Of a stretch of 64,000 nt of DNA, positions 33,534-41,835 are shown piece after piece. How positions within the stretch are numbered: the first letter of the stretch is position 1; each line of letters begins with the position of its first letter. The notes under the pieces were generated by a model. The model worked only from the letters and a program-made list of their open reading frames with translations, was not told the DNA's origin and did no database searches. The translations under genes were made by a program, and so were the position numbers. Origin of the DNA: Pseudorhizobium banfieldiae (GTDB lineage: Bacteria > Pseudomonadota > Alphaproteobacteria > Rhizobiales > Rhizobiaceae); assembly GCF_000967425.1 (NCBI RefSeq), contig NZ_FO082820.1, forward strand, positions 620,001 to 684,000. The letters run 5' to 3'.

Positions 33534-34607
33534 ATGACCAGCAGAACACTCTTCCGCGCCGGCCTCGCCGTCGCGCTCCTGTCGGCGACGGCAATGCCGG
33601 TGCTGGCCGACGCCACCCACAACCATCCGGCGGCGAACGGGACTGCTGCTGCTCCCCTCGATATCGTACGGGCGGCGACAGACCTTGCTCCGTCAGTAGG
33701 TGCGAGGGGACCGGAAATGATCAAGGTGAAGCTCGACACGGTCGAAGTTACTGGCAGCCTGGCGGACGGCGCGACCTACCACTACTGGACCTTCAACAAG
33801 AAGGTTCCGGGCCCCTTCGTCCGAGCAAGAGTCGGCGACACCGTCGAAGTTGAACTAACCAACCTTGCCGATAGCAGTGAACGCCACAGCGTGGACTTCC
33901 ATGCGGTCACGGGACCGGGAGGCGGAGCGGAGGCGACGGACGCCGCACCCGGCGAGACCAAGGGCTTCACCTTCAAAGCAATGCGGCCGGGCCTTTACGT
34001 CTACCACTGCGCCATACCGCTTGCGGCACACCATATTGCCAACGGCATGTACGGGTTGATCCTGGTGGAACCGGAAGGTGGTCTTCCTCCGGTGGACCGC
34101 GAGTTCTACGTGATGCAAGGTGAGGTTTACACGAAACAGGCCTATGGCACGAAGGGCAAGCTGACTGAGAGCATCGACAGGTTGACGGACGAGACGCCGG
34201 AATACTATGTGTTCAACGGCGCAGCCAATGCACTGACCGGCGACAATGCGCTGACCGCGAAGGTCGGCGAGACTGTCCGCATCTACTTCGGTGTCGGCGG
34301 CCCCAACAAGACGTCGAGCTTCCACGTGATCGGCGAAATCTTCGACAGGGCCTATCAACTAGCATCTCTAACAACCGAGCCACTGACGGACGTCCAGACC
34401 ATCAACGTTCCTCCGGGCGGCGCTGCGGTGGTCGATATGACCATGGACGTTCCCGGTGAGTATGTGCTGGTGGATCACGCTCTGTCACGGGCAGCGCGTG
34501 GCCTAGTGGGCAAGCTCGTCGTCGACGGAAACGAGCAGACGGAAATCTTCAAAGCAGCAACGACACGCACTGCCCAGGCGGAACACGGTAGACACGAGAC
34601 ACACTGA
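33534..34607 (+). CDS. nirK: Copper-containing nitrite reductase
   Basis: 357 residues with a signal peptide and two cupredoxin domains. Type 1 ligands are His118, Cys159 (YVYHCA), His167 and Met172 (AHHIANGMYG). Type 2 ligands are His123, His158 and His264 (SSFHVIGE), with catalytic Asp121. YGLILVEPEGGLP and REFYVMQGEVYTK match the AniA-type class II enzymes. It reduces nitrite to nitric oxide in the periplasm using electrons from cytochrome c or a cupredoxin. No nirV, nor or nnrR gene is near, so its linkage here is to copper genes, not a denitrification cluster. Confidence 0.94.
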   Translation: MTSRTLFRAGLAVALLSATAMPVLADATHNHPAANGTAAAPLDIVRAATDLAPSVGARGPEMIKVKLDTVEVTGSLADGATYHYWTFNKKVPGPFVRARVGDTVEVELTNLADSSERHSVDFHAVTGPGGGAEATDAAPGETKGFTFKAMRPGLYVYHCAIPLAAHHIANGMYGLILVEPEGGLPPVDREFYVMQGEVYTKQAYGTKGKLTESIDRLTDETPEYYVFNGAANALTGDNALTAKVGETVRIYFGVGGPNKTSSFHVIGEIFDRAYQLASLTTEPLTDVQTINVPPGGAAVVDMTMDVPGEYVLVDHALSRAARGLVGKLVVDGNEQTEIFKAATTRTAQAEHGRHETH

Positions 34608-34613
34608 TCGGCG

Positions 34614-34656
34614 GCGCAGGAGGCGGGATGCTAACAACATTTCCTGCCTCCTGCGC
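34614..34656. terminator. Bidirectional terminator-like inverted repeat
   Basis: GCGCAGGAGGC at 34614-34624 and its exact complement GCCTCCTGCGC at 34646-34656 flank a 21-base loop. It sits just past the nirK stop, between convergent transcription units. The long loop and missing T-run leave some doubt, but the perfect 11-bp stem makes it a good shared terminator. Confidence 0.55.
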
Positions 34657-34700
34657 TTGAACGCTTCGAAGAAGGTGGTCGGAGATAGTCACGTGCCGCG

Positions 34701-35204
34701 CTAGCCGCCGCACTGGTAGTAACCTGAATATCCCACGCGCAGGCTCTCACCAATCGCGAATACCATGTCGGCTTCCACCTTCTCTTCCGCTTGGACATCA
34801 TCGGCGGCGAGAGTGACGCTGATGGGCCCAGAGGTCAGGACGAGGTTGCCGTCCCCGCCAGCTGGCTGTAGTTCCACTAGGTGAGCGTTCACCTTTAGGA
34901 CAGCAGTTGTCGCGGTACCGCCCGGTGTTCCCTTGAGGGCAAGTATCGGCTTGCCAGCACTCGTGTATCTGAACGTGCACTGTGCAGGCGAACCAAGGAC
35001 TTTGGCGATCTCCGCGTCCACCATGGTCGCCGGATCGAGTGTGGGTATATCAGCGCCAGCTATGGCTTCCTCACCGGATAGCACGCGGGCAGCCTCTTCA
35101 GAACGCGGAGGACTAATGATGTCGTCAGCAGCTTCCCGTTCGCCACATCCCGAAAGGAGACTGGCCGAGGTAAGGAGCAGCAGTGAAAGGAGGGAGTTCT
35201 TCAT
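34701..35204 (-). CDS. Predicted lipoprotein of unknown function
   Basis: 167 residues. MKNSLLSLLLLTSASLLSGCG is a type II signal peptide with lipobox LLSGC, so Cys20 would be lipidated. The mature part has a central Cys in AQCTFRYTS and a final YYQCGG, perhaps a disulfide pair, within a mostly beta-rich domain. No family function is known to me. It is last in the reverse operon with DUF305 and cytochrome c genes; its start abuts the stop of the preceding gene. Confidence 0.75.
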   Translation of the reverse strand: MKNSLLSLLLLTSASLLSGCGEREAADDIISPPRSEEAARVLSGEEAIAGADIPTLDPATMVDAEIAKVLGSPAQCTFRYTSAGKPILALKGTPGGTATTAVLKVNAHLVELQPAGGDGNLVLTSGPISVTLAADDVQAEEKVEADMVFAIGESLRVGYSGYYQCGG

Positions 35205-35659
35205 CAGTCACGCTCCTCCAGGTCCTCGATCAGATACTTCATCTCTGCGATCTCCCGCTCCTGGGCCTCGATGATCTCGTCGGCCAGCTTTCGAACGCGG
35301 GGATCGGAAATCTGCGCACGCTCACTCGTCATGATGGCAATCGAATGATGCGGGATCATCGCGCTCATGTACTCGGCGTCGTCGACCGTCACCTGGCTGC
35401 GGACGAGCCACAGCGACAAGGCGAAGACCGCGACGGACCCGCCGAAGATGGCCATGTTGAGCATCTGCTTCTTGTACATACCGAGCATGAAGGCGAGCAT
35501 GATGACCGCCATAGTCGATCCCATGACCAGGGCCATCCAGGCTCGGGTCTCGCTCCAGAAGACGTGCTCCAGCGCATAGGTGTTCAGATACATCAGGCCG
35601 TACATCACGACCGTCGATGTCGCGATCATGGCGGCAAAGCGCCAGTAGGACATTCCCAT
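35204..35659 (-). CDS. Membrane-anchored DUF305 protein
   Basis: 151 residues with GGAGGAG before the start. Three hydrophobic spans fill the first ~90 residues (FAAMIATSTVVMYGLMYL, WMALVMGSTMAVIMLAFML, MAIFGGSVAVFALSLWLV). A short DUF305 domain follows with EYMSAMIPHHSIAIMTSERA and helices to EREIAEMKYLI. The M..IPHH motif of DUF305 is a likely metal site. DUF305 proteins are frequent in copper clusters; function is not established. Confidence 0.85.
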   Translation of the reverse strand: MGMSYWRFAAMIATSTVVMYGLMYLNTYALEHVFWSETRAWMALVMGSTMAVIMLAFMLGMYKKQMLNMAIFGGSVAVFALSLWLVRSQVTVDDAEYMSAMIPHHSIAIMTSERAQISDPRVRKLADEIIEAQEREIAEMKYLIEDLEERD

Positions 35660-35676
35660 CGCGGCTCCTCCTACAG

Positions 35677-36249
35677 TTACTGTTGGACCGGAGGCGCGTT
35701 CGCGCTGGACCCGGCTTCCGTTGTCAATCGCTCGTACTCCTGCGACGTCATCGCTGGCAGCCGCTTTACGAAGGCGACGATGTTCCAGATGTCTTCGTCG
35801 CTATGGTTGGGACCGAAGGCTGGCATGCCAGTCATCTTCGCTCCGTGCTTGACCAGCCAGAACACCTCCGACGGCTCCCACTCGGCGGCGGCCTCCGTCA
35901 GATGGGGTGGCAGCGGCCGCATGCCTTCAGCCCAGGATGCACGCTCCCCGCCAGGGGCCGAATGGCAGTGCTGGCACATCTCCTTGTAGGGAGAGGCACC
36001 GGCAGCGGCCATTTCCGGCGTCAGCTGTTCAGGACCGGAAACACTCGCGCCGCCGCCTTCTACAGATTGATGAAAGTTGGTATCGAGCACCCACCTCGTA
36101 AACGAGCTATGTTCCTCGGTGGCTGCGATGTTGTAGCCACCGAGATAAACGTAGGCGACGGTGCCGAGGAACAGCGCCACGAGCGCCGCTCCTATTCCAA
36201 CGAGGAATGCCAACATTCCTGTCTTCTTGTTCTCTTGCATGTCTTCCAT
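35677..36249 (-). CDS. Membrane-anchored c-type cytochrome
   Basis: 190 residues; ATG 36240 three codons in is an alternative start. One N-terminal span (MLAFLVGIGAALVALFLGTVAYVYLGG) anchors a periplasmic cytochrome. The heme motif is CQHCH near residue 95, and a distal Met is expected in HGAKMTGMPAFGP. The DIWNIVAFVKRLP helix is typical of class I cytochromes. It could pass electrons to the copper oxidases or to NirK; this is inference from location. Confidence 0.9.
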   Translation of the reverse strand: MEDMQENKKTGMLAFLVGIGAALVALFLGTVAYVYLGGYNIAATEEHSSFTRWVLDTNFHQSVEGGGASVSGPEQLTPEMAAAGASPYKEMCQHCHSAPGGERASWAEGMRPLPPHLTEAAAEWEPSEVFWLVKHGAKMTGMPAFGPNHSDEDIWNIVAFVKRLPAMTSQEYERLTTEAGSSANAPPVQQ

Positions 36250-36420
36250 CCTTTGGTCCGCGTTGAGCCAAGACCAGTCTGGAGAAAAGATTGCTGAACC
36301 GGTGCGCCGAAGATGAAGACAGCCAATGCTGTGACGGAGCCTTGGACCTCCACATCTTCAGCAAGTCCAGCGAGAGTGTACGGACGAGGGCGCTCCTTCC
36401 GCACGCGTGGTCGAAAGGTG

Positions 36421-36753
36421 CTACTGCGCCATACGCTCGCAACTATCAGCACACTTGCGGCAGGCGTCGACGCAAGCCTGCATGTCGCCGATACGCTCGC
36501 AGTCATCGGCGCACTGGCGGCATATCTCCGCACATTCGCGGCAAGTGTGCTTGTGGTGCTCGGTGCCGATCAGCATGAAATGGGCCGAGGTGCGGCAAAT
36601 CTCGGCGCAGGCCATCATCAGCCTGAAGTGCTTCGGTTCCGTGTGCTCGCCACCTAGTTCCAGGCAGTGTCCCATCGCCATGGAGAGGCATTCGCTGTAG
36701 CAGCCGAGACAATCGTCGATGCACTGCTTCATATCGGAAGAGATATGGTGCAT
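36421..36753 (-). CDS. Four-helix-bundle copper-storage protein (Csp-like)
   Basis: 110 residues with AAGGAG before the start. Cys residues recur along helices in CxxxC spacing (CIDDCLGCYSEC, ACAEICRTSA, CRECAEICRQCADDCERI, ACVDACRKCADSCERMA). This is the pattern of the Csp family, whose Cys thiolates line the bundle core and store many Cu(I) ions. There is no signal peptide, suggesting the cytosolic type. The gene lies 4 bases after the secreted DUF305 gene. Nothing was recognised in 36250-36420. Confidence 0.9.
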   Translation of the reverse strand: MHHISSDMKQCIDDCLGCYSECLSMAMGHCLELGGEHTEPKHFRLMMACAEICRTSAHFMLIGTEHHKHTCRECAEICRQCADDCERIGDMQACVDACRKCADSCERMAQ

Positions 36754-36757
36754 GACG

Positions 36758-37207
36758 CTACTCCTTCACTTCTTCGTCGACCCACTCAGTCAGTCGCTCG
36801 ACTTCTTTAGTCTGATCATCGATGACCTTCTGCGCGGTCGCCTTCGCCTCTTCGTTGTCGCCGTGCTCCAGCTCGACCTTCGCCATGTCGATTGCACCGA
36901 GATGATGTGCGATGAGGCCGCAGATGAAGGAGACGTCGGGATCGTCCTTCATCATCCCCTGCATCATCTTCTGGTTCATCGACATCATCGCCTCCAGCGA
37001 GGCCTGCTGATAGTCAGTGAGGTCGGCCATCGGCCCCTGACCACTATTGGAGCCTTGTCCGCCCACTGGCATCGGTTGACTGCCCATTGGCATGTCGCCC
37101 TTGCACTTGTCGGGGAATGTCGGGTCGGCTGCGGCAGGATTAACGGATGCGAGTATGGCAGCGGAGAGAGCGAGCGCGGCGGCTGCGAGTTTGACGTACG
37201 TCTTCAT
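36758..37207 (-). CDS. Secreted DUF305 protein
   Basis: 149 residues with signal peptide MKTYVKLAAAALALSAAILASVNPAAA. A Met-rich linker (GDMPMGSQPMPVGG) precedes the DUF305 helical domain with FICGLIAHHLGAIDMAKVELEHG. The AHHLGAIDMA segment corresponds to the PHHxxAI-M metal-ligand motif of the family. It is likely periplasmic and copper-associated by motif and neighbourhood; biochemical function is not known. Confidence 0.86.
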   Translation of the reverse strand: MKTYVKLAAAALALSAAILASVNPAAADPTFPDKCKGDMPMGSQPMPVGGQGSNSGQGPMADLTDYQQASLEAMMSMNQKMMQGMMKDDPDVSFICGLIAHHLGAIDMAKVELEHGDNEEAKATAQKVIDDQTKEVERLTEWVDEEVKE

Positions 37208-37238
37208 GTTGAACTCCTGTTATTTTGAGGAACGTGAC

Positions 37239-37580
37239 TCAAGCAGCAGGAGTTCTGGGAGGGGGATCAATCGCGGCTACGAGTAGAAGCGGCCGCTCCG
37301 GTCTGACGTGCACATGGAGTTGACCGAATGATACTGCAGGCGGGGCAGAGACTAGCGGCTCAGGAAGGATCGGACAGCAGTGCATCTGCGCGCAACACGT
37401 TCTGGCAAGTTGAACATCCAGACCATCGCGTTGGCTGTCCAATACCTCGTGACTCGCCTGCACCTCCGGGCAATGGTGGCTCGGTGCAGCGAAAGCAGGA
37501 GTCGTAGCGAAGAGGCCGACCATAAGCAGCGTCGCTGCCATCACCGATACTACTGCCTTCAAAAAGTCCGATAGGGACAT
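37239..37580 (-). CDS. Small secreted Cys/His protein of the copper island
   Basis: 113 residues from ATG 37580; a longer reading to 37679 would add non-signal sequence. MSLSDFLKAVVSVMAATLLMVGLFATTPAFA resembles a signal peptide. The mature part has a HHC near its start, then a cluster TCCAQMHCCPILPEP, and ends with HVHVRPE and Pro-rich sequence. The Cys-pair pattern matches the two other small secreted proteins at 27575 and 37775. Metal binding is inferred. It is divergent from 37775. Confidence 0.55.
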   Translation of the reverse strand: MSLSDFLKAVVSVMAATLLMVGLFATTPAFAAPSHHCPEVQASHEVLDSQRDGLDVQLARTCCAQMHCCPILPEPLVSAPPAVSFGQLHVHVRPERPLLLVAAIDPPPRTPAA

Positions 37581-37739
37581 CCTTGGGTCTCCGCGCTCGA
37601 TGGCTGGAAACACCGGAGCAAAGGAGAAAGTTCCAGCCGCGATGGGGTTCGCCGTCGTCCCTCCTGCAAACCTTCCCACAGGATAGATGTTCTAGCGCCA
37701 CACAAAGGACGAGATGTCCGTGCTGTAGAGGCTGGTCGA

Positions 37740-37768
37740 TTGACAACCGTCAAGCTGACGGCGATTCT
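37740..37768 (+). promoter_or_regulatory. Candidate promoter with palindrome in the spacer
   Basis: TTGACA at 37740-37745 is a perfect -35 element. CCGTCA-AGC-TGACGG, an inverted repeat at 37747-37761, fills the spacer, and a weak -10 (GATTCT/ATTCTT) follows at 37763-37768. It lies in the divergent gap before the gene at 37775. If used, transcription would begin near that ATG, so the start at 37784 or 37808 should also be considered. Confidence 0.4.
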
Positions 37769-37774
37769 TTGGAC

Positions 37775-38170
37775 ATGAGTGGGATGTTGAGAATCACATC
37801 GCGGGTAATGATGCTGATCTTCAGGCTGGCGGTCGTGCTGTCGCTGGCTGGCTACAGCATGTCGGCCGCCAATGCCGCTATGCATCCCGCCATGCCTGAC
37901 TCCGCTTCCTTCGCTGAAGGTGACCATTCGGCTCATGGCGTCCATGCTCACCCGAAGATGACCGATGACGGACATCATTCTGAGCATGCTGCTGAAGGCG
38001 ATGGCGACACTGCGGATAACAGCTGCTGCCAGGATTACTGTGGCGTGTTCGCAATTGATGCTCCCATGCCGAAACTCGCCCACCCGGTGGCCGTATCCAT
38101 CAAGGGCTTCATGAACGACCTCAGGACGTTCGGCGAGTTTCCGGCTCTTCACCGACCACCCAACATCTGA
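37775..38170 (+). CDS. Small secreted Cys/His-rich protein of the copper island
   Basis: 131 residues from ATG 37775; 37784 and 37808 are alternative starts. A hydrophobic segment (MLIFRLAVVLSLAGYSMSAANA) looks like a signal peptide. A His-rich mature part follows with HSAHGVHAHPKM and HHSEHAAEG, then NSCCQDYCGVFAI. It resembles DUF2946/CopL-type short proteins. Binding of copper by the His and Cys clusters is a reasonable guess. The next gene, a lipoprotein, starts 86 bases downstream. Confidence 0.58.
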   Translation: MSGMLRITSRVMMLIFRLAVVLSLAGYSMSAANAAMHPAMPDSASFAEGDHSAHGVHAHPKMTDDGHHSEHAAEGDGDTADNSCCQDYCGVFAIDAPMPKLAHPVAVSIKGFMNDLRTFGEFPALHRPPNI

Positions 38171-38256
38171 GAACCGTCACCCGCCTGACGGGGCTTGCTG
38201 TACCTGAGCACTTCGAGTGCCTGGTGCTGTCGTGACTGTATTCTCGGAAATTCACC

Positions 38257-38478
38257 ATGAAGCTGACATTCCTGGTGGTGGGCGTCCCGCTCGTTGTGAG
38301 CGGGTGCACCTCCACGCTACCTGAAGTCGTGGCCTCGACTGGCCATCCAGACACCGTGACCGACGTCCGGCCGGTCCGTTACCAGAATCCGATTGGCGCA
38401 TACACGCATCGCACTCCTGTCGATCCCAAACCCTGGCGCGGTCTCAACGACGCCCAGGCTCCGAAAGGGGGAGCATGA
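38257..38478 (+). CDS. Small predicted lipoprotein
   Basis: 73 residues. MKLTFLVVGVPLVVSGCTS is a short type II signal peptide with lipobox VVSGC (Cys17). The remaining ~57 residues are hydrophilic and Pro-rich, without known motifs. The gene overlaps the TolC-family start by ATGA. Small lipoproteins of this kind precede outer-membrane efflux genes in several copper clusters; function unknown. Confidence 0.7.
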   Translation: MKLTFLVVGVPLVVSGCTSTLPEVVASTGHPDTVTDVRPVRYQNPIGAYTHRTPVDPKPWRGLNDAQAPKGGA

Positions 38479-39938
38479 TGCTCGGCAGGAAGATCAAACT
38501 TCTCTCTGTACTGGCATTGCCGCTCATCGCGGCAGGCTGCGTCTCAACGGACTATGCCGCCAAGGATGCCGGATTTTTGAATGTCTCGCTCAAGGCGGGT
38601 GAGGCGACAGGCAAGCAGACGGTGTGGGTGCAGAACCAGCAGCACGCCCAGGTGGTTCGCGACCGCGTCAAGACGCTGATGGCCAGGAAGACGGTGGACG
38701 CCGAGACTGCTGTGCAAGTGGCACTGCTCAACAACAAGGGCCTTCAGGCGGCCTATGCCGACCTCGGGGAGAGTGCAGCAGATGCCTGGCAGACGCAGCT
38801 TTCGGTTCTGCCGAAGTTCTCGGTTGGCGTCTCCGGTATCGGCACACCCGGGCTTGAAGCCTACCGGGTGCTGGAAGGCGCCATCGCGGCAAACATCCTG
38901 TCATTGGTGACCTATGACAGGAACATGAAGATCGCCGAGACACGCTTCCGGCAGGCGCAGCTCAATGCAGCGCTCGCAACCATCTCACTTGCCGCCGATA
39001 CCCGCCGGGCCTGGATCAACGCGGTCGCGGCATGGGAGAATGTCGTCTACCTCAACCGTGCGCGCGCTGCGGCGGAGGCGGCGTCCGATCTGACCCAGAA
39101 ACTGGGTGAGGCGGGGTCGATGCCTAAGGGAGAGCAAGCCCGGGAACATGTATTCTATGCCGAGCTGACGGGCGAAACCGCGAAGGCAAGATTGGCTGCG
39201 CGGCTGGCGAAGGAAGAGCTGATCCGGCTGATGGGACTGTCTGGGTCCGACATCGAGTTCCAGATACCGAACCAGCTCCCGTCATTGCCTCGGGTCCTGA
39301 TCAAACGGGACGAAATCGAGGCCGAAGCGCTCCACAAGCGCATCGATCTCCAAATCGCCCGACTGGAACTTCAGGCGACGGCGCAGTCCTACAAGCTGGA
39401 GGACGCAACCCGGATCGTCACGGACATCGAGCTGGTGGGCATGGTGGAGAAGGAGCGCGAACGGGAAGATCATGGCATTGTCTCCGAAGTGTCGCGGACC
39501 GCTTCTCTGGAGTTCACGATCCCGATCTTCGATTCCGGCCAGGCGCGGCTTCGAAAGGGCGAGCTGGCCTATATGCGGGCGGCCAACCAACTGGCGGAAA
39601 AGGCGGTCAACGCCCGCTCGGAGGCGAGGTCCGCCTACCAGGCGTACCGCTCCAACCACGACATTGCGCGCCACTACAGGAACAGCGTTCTGCCCTTGCG
39701 CAAGGCGGTCGAGGAGCAGTCGCTTCTCACCTATAACGGCATGCTCACAAGCACCTTCGAACTGATCTCGGACAGCCGGGACAGCGTCAATTCAGCCCTC
39801 CTCGCAGTCAACGCAAAGAGAGACTTCTGGCTCGCCGAAGCGAACCTTGCGCCCGCCGTCTACGGCGGCAGCGCCGGTGCGCCTTCCGGTGAAACAGAGG
39901 TCGCCTCTGCGGAAGCGGCCGAGAGCGGCGGGCACTAA
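38475..39938 (+). CDS. TolC-family outer-membrane protein
   Basis: 487 residues with a lipoprotein signal (SVLALPLIAAGCVS, Cys22), like CusC. Two repeats of the outer-membrane efflux fold are visible: coiled-coil helices around 140-260 (ARAAAEAASDLTQKLGEAG) and 360-450 (LRKGELAYMRAANQLAEKA). The family forms a trimeric channel from periplasm to outside. No RND pump or adaptor gene is in this operon, so its partner lies elsewhere or it serves an atypical role with the copper oxidases. Confidence 0.87.
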   Translation: MMLGRKIKLLSVLALPLIAAGCVSTDYAAKDAGFLNVSLKAGEATGKQTVWVQNQQHAQVVRDRVKTLMARKTVDAETAVQVALLNNKGLQAAYADLGESAADAWQTQLSVLPKFSVGVSGIGTPGLEAYRVLEGAIAANILSLVTYDRNMKIAETRFRQAQLNAALATISLAADTRRAWINAVAAWENVVYLNRARAAAEAASDLTQKLGEAGSMPKGEQAREHVFYAELTGETAKARLAARLAKEELIRLMGLSGSDIEFQIPNQLPSLPRVLIKRDEIEAEALHKRIDLQIARLELQATAQSYKLEDATRIVTDIELVGMVEKEREREDHGIVSEVSRTASLEFTIPIFDSGQARLRKGELAYMRAANQLAEKAVNARSEARSAYQAYRSNHDIARHYRNSVLPLRKAVEEQSLLTYNGMLTSTFELISDSRDSVNSALLAVNAKRDFWLAEANLAPAVYGGSAGAPSGETEVASAEAAESGGH

Positions 39939-39949
39939 AGGAAACGATC

Positions 39950-41308
39950 ATGTTCAGCAGAAGACAATTACTGGGAGCAGGTGCGGCAGGTGCCGCATTG
40001 GTTTCCTCGCAGGCGTGGGGCCGGACTTCCAACATGGGTTTGCCGGAGGCGGCACTGATGGATACGGCCGCAACACAGACGCCGCTCAGGCCCACCACCG
40101 GCCCCGACTACAATCCGGTGGTCACCCTGAACGGATGGACCCTGCCGTTCCGGATGAACAATGGCGTCAAGGAGTTCCACCTGGTGGCCGAACCGGTCGA
40201 ACGTGAGATGGCGGAAGGCATGACGGCCTATCTCTGGGGGTACAACGGCCAGTCCCCTGGGCCGACGATTGAGGCCGTCGAGGGTGACCGGGTCCGCATC
40301 TTCGTCACGAACAAGCTTCCGGAGCACACGACGATCCACTGGCATGGCATGATTCTGCCCTCGGGCATGGACGGTGTCGGCGGTCTCTCGCAGCCTCATA
40401 TCCCGGTCGGCAAGACCTTCGTCTACGAGTTCGACCTCGTGAAGTCGGGTACCTTCATGTACCACCCGCATTCGGACGAAATGGTCCAGATGGCGATGGG
40501 CATGATGGGCTTCTTCGTGGTCCATCCCAAGGACCCAACCTTCATGCCGGTCGACCGCGACTTCGTCTTCCTCCTGAATGCGTTCGACATCGAGCCGGGC
40601 TCCTATGTCCCGCGCATCATGGAAATGACCGACTTCAATCTCTGGGCCTGGAACAGCCGCGTCTTTCCCGGCATCGACCCGCTTGTGGTTTCGAAGAATG
40701 ACAAGGTCCGTGTCCGCGTCGGCAATCTGACGATGACCAACCATCCGATCCACATGCACGGCTACGACTTCGAGGTCACCTGCACGGATGGAGGCTGGGT
40801 GCGTCCGGAAGCACGCTGGCCGGAGGTCAGCATCGACATCCCGGTCGGCGCGATGCGCGCCTATGAGTTCGACGCCAAGTATGTCGGCGACTGGGCGATC
40901 CACTGCCACAAGTCGCACCACACCATGAATGCCATGGGCCATGACATCCCGACCTTTATTGGCGTCGACAAGAAGGAGGTGGCGAAGAAAATCCGCCGCT
41001 TGCAGCCGGAATACATGCCCATGGGGACTGCCGGGATGGCGGACATGGGCGAGATGTCCATGGAGATACCCGAAAATACTGTGCCCATGATGACCGGGTG
41101 GGGCCCGCATGGCCCCATCGAGATGGGCGGCATGTTCTCGGTCGTGAAGGTTCGCGAGGGCATCTCCGCTGGCGATTACAGCGATCCGGGCTGGTACGAG
41201 AACCCGCCCGGCACCCAGGCATGGGAATGGACCGGAAGCCTCCCAGATGCGCCCAAGGCCACCGACGCGACGACCACAATCACCCCGAACCATTCGGAAC
41301 ACCACTGA
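39950..41308 (+). CDS. Multicopper oxidase (second copy, Tat-exported)
   Basis: 452 residues, with Tat signal RRQLLGAGAAGAALVSSQAWG. Ligand motifs are TTIHWHGMILPSGMDG, MYHPHSDEMVQ, NHPIHMHGYDFEV and WAIHCHKSHHTMNAMGH, covering the trinuclear cluster and a type 1 site with a Met axial ligand. A Met-rich stretch (MGTAGMADMGEMSMEIP) lies after the last copper motif. It differs clearly from the oxidase at 27991. It probably oxidises Cu(I) or another periplasmic donor with O2. It is co-transcribed with cupredoxin and CusF-like genes. Confidence 0.9.
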   Translation: MFSRRQLLGAGAAGAALVSSQAWGRTSNMGLPEAALMDTAATQTPLRPTTGPDYNPVVTLNGWTLPFRMNNGVKEFHLVAEPVEREMAEGMTAYLWGYNGQSPGPTIEAVEGDRVRIFVTNKLPEHTTIHWHGMILPSGMDGVGGLSQPHIPVGKTFVYEFDLVKSGTFMYHPHSDEMVQMAMGMMGFFVVHPKDPTFMPVDRDFVFLLNAFDIEPGSYVPRIMEMTDFNLWAWNSRVFPGIDPLVVSKNDKVRVRVGNLTMTNHPIHMHGYDFEVTCTDGGWVRPEARWPEVSIDIPVGAMRAYEFDAKYVGDWAIHCHKSHHTMNAMGHDIPTFIGVDKKEVAKKIRRLQPEYMPMGTAGMADMGEMSMEIPENTVPMMTGWGPHGPIEMGGMFSVVKVREGISAGDYSDPGWYENPPGTQAWEWTGSLPDAPKATDATTTITPNHSEHH

Positions 41309-41338
41309 TCGAAACTCACCAAAGGAAGGATAAAGCCT

Positions 41339-41815
41339 ATGAAGACTGCAGTTATCACCCTGCTCATGGCCGGTCTGGCCACACCCGTCATCGCCGCCGG
41401 AAACCACGCCGGAGGTCACGGCGAGATGGCGGTGGGTGAACCCGGACAGAAGTCGAAGGTCACCCAGACGATTCGTGTCAGCATGAAGGAAACCGATGAC
41501 GGCCGCATGGTCTTCACACCGGATAGCTTCAAGGTCCGCAAGGGCCAGACGATCCGCTTTGCCGTGAAGAACGATGGTGAAGTGGACCACGAATTCGTTC
41601 TCGACCAGGAGAACAAGGTCATGGAGCACAAGGCTCTCATGGAGAAGTTCCCCGAGATGGAGCACGACGACCCTAACGCGATCCGGCTGGCGCCGGGCGA
41701 ATCTGGAGAGATCGTCTGGAAGTTCACGAATGACGGCGTCTTCAAGGTCGCCTGCCTCGTGCCCGGCCACTACGACGCCGGAATGCACGGCAACGTCACC
41801 GTCGCCAAGAAGTAG
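41339..41815 (+). CDS. Periplasmic cupredoxin
   Basis: 158 residues, with signal peptide to AIAA near residue 20. It has a plastocyanin-like fold with type 1 copper ligands His84 (VDHEF), Cys139 (ACLVPGHY), His144 and Met149. The spacing Cys-x4-His-x4-Met is that of small blue copper proteins. It may act as electron carrier for the oxidase upstream or deliver copper. AAGGAAGG precedes the start. Confidence 0.88.
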   Translation: MKTAVITLLMAGLATPVIAAGNHAGGHGEMAVGEPGQKSKVTQTIRVSMKETDDGRMVFTPDSFKVRKGQTIRFAVKNDGEVDHEFVLDQENKVMEHKALMEKFPEMEHDDPNAIRLAPGESGEIVWKFTNDGVFKVACLVPGHYDAGMHGNVTVAKK

Positions 41816-41835
41816 GAAACGAAAGGAACACTGCC

